DNA from: Mimachlamys varia
Taxonomy: Eukaryota > Mollusca > Bivalvia > Pectinida > Pectinidae
Direction: 5' to 3'
NCBI GenBank assembly: GCA_947623455.1
Contig: OX392542.1
Location: forward strand, 6,703,625 to 6,767,624
Length of the DNA: 64,000 nucleotides
Under the pieces are notes generated by a model. That model made no database searches and had not been told where the DNA came from. It saw nothing but the letters and a program-made list of their open reading frames with translations. This document shows positions 55,601-61,600 of the stretch, one piece after another; the first letter of the stretch is position 1; each line of letters opens with the position of its first letter. The translations under genes were made by a program, and so were the position numbers.

Positions 55601-58600
55601 AAAATCACCTAACTCCAGAATAAATCGTATCTCTATCCATGGAAAGGTTTCTTCAACATGTTTGTCTATTATTTCTTTGCAAATTTAAATGATATAAATT
55701 GTATGGGAGGTTCTCCTGGGGACCATAACAAATTAAAGCCTGCAGTCATTAGTCAGTCACTCACAAGAAATGCTTGTTAAGTTTATAAATGTTATGTAAT
55801 GTACTGAAATTAATTACATAGTATGTATATAATCTCATTTACTCCTGAAGTCGCATTGAACTTGCGCACCCATTTCAAAGGTTGGAATTGTTCATTGTGA
55901 AATTTCAGGGGTGAATGAGTGAAAGTCCATATGGAGTGGCTAGATATGATCAATTATCATAATGTAAATATTTAAATAAAAGTCACATAATGAAGTGATA
56001 ATACTTCGGCAGTATTTTGTGTTTGGAACATTTGAGCAGTATTTTGTGTTTGGAACATTAATGCAGTATTTTGTGTTCAGAACATTAATGCAGTATTTTG
56101 TGTTTGGAACATTTGAGCAGTATTTTGTGTTCAAAACATTAATGCAGTATTTTGTGTTCAGAACATTAATGCACTAATTTGTGTTTGGAACATTTGAGCA
56201 GTATTTTGTGTTTGGAACATTTGAGCAGTATTTTGTGTTTGGAACATTTGAGCAGTATTTTGTGTTTGGAACATTTGAGCAGTATTTTGTGTTCGGAACA
56301 TTTGAGCAGTATTTTGTGTTTGGAACATTTGAGCAGTATTTTGTGTGTAGAACAGTATTTTGTGTTTGGAACATTTGAGCAGTATTTTGTGTGTAGAACA
56401 GTATTTTGTGTTTGGAACATTTGAGCAGTATTTTGTGTTTGGAACATTTGAGCAGTATTTTGTGTTTGGAACATTTGAGCAGTATTTTGTGTGTAGAACA
56501 GTATTTTGTGTTTGGAACATTTGAGCAGTATTTTGTGTTTGGAACATTTGAGCAGTATTTTGTGTGTAGAACATTTGAGCAGTATTTTGTGTTTGGAACA
56601 TTAATGCAGTATTTTGTGTTCAGAACATTAATGCACTAATTTGTGTTTGGAACATTTGAGCAGTATTTTGTGTTTGGAACATTTGAGCAGTATTTTGTGT
56701 GTAGAACAGTATTTTGTGTTTGGAATATTTGAGCAGTATTTTGTGTTTGGAACATTTGAGCAGTATTTTGTGTTTGGAACATTTGAGCAGTATTTTGTGT
56801 TTGGAACATTTGAGCAGTATTTTGTGTTCGGAACATTTGAGCAGTATTTTGTGTTTGGAACATTTGAGCAGTATTTTGTGTGTAGAACAGTATTTTGTGT
56901 TTGGAACATTTGAGCAGTATTTTGTGTGTAGAACAGTATTTTGTGTTTGGAACATTTGAGCAGTATTTTGTGTGTAGAACATTTGAGCAGTATTTTGTGT
57001 TTGGAACATTTGAGCAGTATTTTGTGTTCGGAACATTTGAGCAGTATTTTGTGTTTGGAACATTTGAGCAGTATTTTGTGTGTAGAACAGTATTTTGTGT
57101 TTGGAACATTTGAGCAGTATTTTGTTTGTAGAACAGTATTTTGTGTTTGGAACATTTGAGCAGTATTTTGTGTTTGGAACATTTGAGCAGTATTTTGTGT
57201 TTGGAACATTTGAGCAGTATTTTGTGTGTAGAACAGTATTTTGTGTTTGGAACATTTGAGCAGTATTTTGTGTTTGGAACATTTGGCCAGTATTTTGTGT
57301 TTGGAACATTTGAGCAGTATTTTGTGTTTGGAACATTTGAGCAGTATTTTGTGTGTAGAACAGTATTTTGTGTTTGGAACATTTGAGCAGTATTTTGTGT
57401 TTGGAACATTTGAGCAGTATTTTGTGTGTAGAACAGTATTTTGTGTTTAGAACATTTGAGCAGTATTTTGTGTGTAGAACAGTATTTTGTGTTTGGAACA
57501 TTTGAGCAGTATTTTGTGTGTAGAACAGTATTTTGTGTTTGGAACATTTGAGCAGTATTTTGTGTTCGGAACATTTGAGCAGTATTTTGTGTGTAGAACA
57601 GTATTTTGTGTTTGGAATATTTGAGCAGTATTTTGTGTTTGGAATATTTGAGCAGTATTTTGTGTTTGGAACATTTGAGCAGTATTTTGTGTTCGGAACA
57701 TTTGAGCAGTATTTTGTGTGTAGAACAGTATTTTGTGTTTGGAATATTTGAGCAGTATTTTGTGTTTGGAATATTTGAGCAGTATTTTGTGTTTGGAACA
57801 TTTGAGCAGTATTTTGTGTTTGGAACATTTGAGCAGTATTTTGTGTGTAGAACAGTATTTTGTGTTTGGAATATTTGAGCAGTATTTTGTGATTGGAATA
57901 TTTGAGCAGTATTTTGTGTTTGGAATATTTGAGCAGTATTCTGTGTTTGGAACATTTGAGCAGTATTTTGTGTTTGGAACATTAATGCAGTATTTTGTGT
58001 TTAGAACAGTATTTTGTGTTTGGAATATTTGAGCAGTATTTTGTGTTTGGAATATTTGAGCAGTATTTTGTGTTTGGAACATTTGAGCAGTATTATATAT
58101 TGTTTCAGGCGTATGGGCGAGACCTGATGGACGCCCAGGAATGGTGTAGGAAACATCAGAGGTCCGGTAACGTGAAGGACCTGACTCAGGCCTGGGACCT
58201 GTACTATCATGTCTTCAGACGCATCTCCAAACAGCTACCCCAGGTAACAGGTTCACTTAACTCCTATAAAATACTTCAGATACAGAGGTTTGCTTAAATA
58301 ATTCATATCGCAGATTCTAAAAACATGTAGATCTACAAACAATTGCATAAGGAAACAGGTTTGTATGTTTGTAACAGAAACTTCACATAAATCTCCAAAT
58401 CTCCCCTCAACGTTACACACCTATTCATAGCGTTTCTTTAATCTACTGATCCTTCTTTTTGTAGGTTTTTAGGAGAAATGTTTTCAAATTTATTTTTAAA
58501 AAAATAAGAATATCTAACAAAGTGATCAAGATATCTTTGGAAGTCTTGATAAGGACATCAATATAATGTAGAAATAAAGTAAACCCCCACTTACTCTAAC

Positions 58601-61600
58601 TCATGGGGACCTACCTGATCAATAGTTTGAGGAAGACACAGTATTCGAGTAGTCCAAAATTGGTGGAATATGTATGAACTCGGTTGGGACCCAAACGAAC
58701 TCTTCGAAGAATGAGGGGTATTGGAGTAAACTCGGTTCAAATAAGTGGTGTTTTACTGTATAAAGAGAAAGTTTGAAAGTGACTTTGTTCTCACAAGGTA
58801 TGGAGAGCCACATGGCAGAGATAGAGTGTTTATTTATAGGATAGTATGATATAATCAGGTGTATTTACACAATATTATACAGTAGTATGATGTTATCAGG
58901 TGTATTTATACAGTGATATAGTGTAATGTTACCTGGTGTATTTGCACAGTATTATACAGTAGTATAGTATAACCAGGTGTATTTACACAGTATGATACAG
59001 TAGTATGGTATAACCAGGTGTATTTACACAGTAGTATACAGTAGTATGGTATAACCAGGTGTAACATGTGCTAGTTTGACTTACAGGGGGATAAACCACT
59101 CCCAGAGGTATGTGCCGACTGTCTGGGCTCTCAATTTCATTTCTTTTTTTTTATCATTTTATAGTGGGTTTGGTTTTTACTTTTTAAGATATTGATATTA
59201 TATATCATGTTTAAAAATCTTTTTCTGTGTTAAATTTTGAAAAATGCATGAAATATTTCGGGTTGGTAGTTTATTTTTCACTTCATACTGAATGTGGATT
59301 GTTTGCTTGGGGTTAAAAGATCGGAAATTTTCTTCCATTATTTGTTTGGACCAATTACAAATTAAGATGTTCACATAACTGACATATCTTAGCTATGCAT
59401 GACATCCATGATAATTATTTATTTGACTGTTAAACATCAAGGTTAGTTACCATACCCTAAGGTGGCCTTGGTTCAAATTCAAATTTGTTTAGAGGAAAAA
59501 GGATTTGCTTTTGTGCTTAATAAACACAATAATCATACTTAAATTTATCTTTAGCCAAAAAAAAAAAAACTACATACAAAAAGCAATAATTAAACCCCCA
59601 TTTAGGTAATGCAGGGTGTGTGGTAATCACTTTGTCAGTACATTTGCCCATCTGTACTTCCATGGTAATCTTTAAAATATATCTTAGAAATCCTAGTCAG
59701 ATTTGGTTCATATTTGCACCAAACCATCACAGTACATGATGATGTACACCTGAGTAGATTTTTGTGGTTATCAGTTAAGGTTAGAGGTCAAAGGTCAGTG
59801 TTGATTGCTTATGGAGTAGAAGACTAATGTATTCAATATATATATATATATCTCATCAAACTTTGGACAGATTTTGATCATATTTACATCATAGCAACGT
59901 ACACAAAACCTAGTTCTATACCTGATTAGATTTTGGTGGTCATCAGTCAAGGTTACAAGGTCACGGTTGACCACTTCTGGAATAAAAATCTTGGGTAGAA
60001 GATATCCCATGAACCCCTGGACATATTTGATTCATATTCACACCATAGCCTCACACTATAAAGCATTACACTTAGATTTCGGTGGTCATCAGTTTAAGAT
60101 AAAGAGTCAAAGGTGCCTCCTAACCACTGAAGTTGAGTTAATCATTACAACACAGCGCAAAATTGTCTATTTTTAATGAATTTGTATAGAAAGTATCAAT
60201 ATAAGTTGCCATTCATATTGTTATTAAAGTGAATATTTCTAATGAACATGCTTTTTGTTTTAATAATATTTATTTAATTAAACAGATAGGTTTTGCAATT
60301 TTGGAAGGGAAAATATTAAGCTTAAAGCTGATCAGCATACATTTAAAGACATAAGATCCTGATATGAAATCTCATTTTGACCTGTGTGTATATTCTGACT
60401 TGTTTTCAGTTGACGTCCCTAGAACTACAGTACGTGTCTCCTAAATTGTTAAGATGCCAGGACTTGGAGCTGGCAGTTCCAGGAACTTATGACCCCAATC
60501 AACCCGTCATCAAAATCCGGAGGGTTCAAAGTTCACTGCAGGTCATCACTTCAAAACAGCGACCAAGAAAACTCAGCATATTTGGTGAGATTCAAACAGC
60601 TGATTTTGGGGCCAAGGTGTCTGACATTCTGCTTCCACTGTGTCTCAACCTCTGTGTCATGAAAAGTGCTGAATTGAAATATGTAATAAAAAATTTACAG
60701 GAAAATTACATTTAAAAAAATGATGTAATTATAATCAGCATTTACATACTATGAACTTAAAGGTGTCTTTTGAAAGTTTGTTTAGAAAGAATTGCAAGCG
60801 GAGGCTTAGACTGCTTTCTTCTTCTTTAGCTTCTCACAAGCTTCAACACGATGAAGTAGGTCAATTAATTGGTAGAAATTACTTTGATTTCACATTTATG
60901 CAAATCCCCCTCCCTCTAACCCCATCCCTGAACCCTATGTTTCCTACTTCCGGCGTCTCTGATCTGAGGAATATTTAACTAAATATAATCTCAAAGTGTC
61001 GAATGATCATTTGAAATTTGTTAAAGGGGCATCCCGCGAAAGCCTAAATGCCTGTTCTTGAATATACATGGCGTCTGCACTACTAATTATACTTTCCCGT
61101 TATTCCCATATTCAAAGTCCATTAAATATGTCCATATTGACCACTTGCAAAATCGCATTCCTCGGGAAAGCCCTGATAAAAATAGCGGGGATGACGCCAC
61201 GTGACAGGTGTGCCGATCGGTTTGCCGGCAGGGGCCATACGGGAGGTCCCCTCGCGTAATGTATACGGCTGATGAAACAGTCCCTGTATAACTTATTGAA
61301 TCATATTCACATTAAAATTAGACATTAATTGCACACATACCGATATTCAAATGAAGAATAATTGTCAGCATATCGGCACCATATATCGACACCAGGAATT
61401 GTCTATATTATATTTACCCGACCGAGACCGGTACACATGGGTACGGAATACGGCCATGGTACAAACCTTAATTTATGTAAAAGGTAATATTCACGAACCC
61501 AACTTTTCAGATGATTTTATAAAATATATGTAGCATGCATTGAAAAGTACAAAAAAAAAAGACATGAAATGTTTGCGATTTTTTTTACAATTCAACGTCT

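Noticed and set aside
56636..57982. 448-codon minus-strand open frame (and a 402-codon one overlapping it)
   Set aside because: Pure 27/19-bp minisatellite translation, open in several phases at once. No start context, no conserved domain, and it lies inside an mTOR intron.
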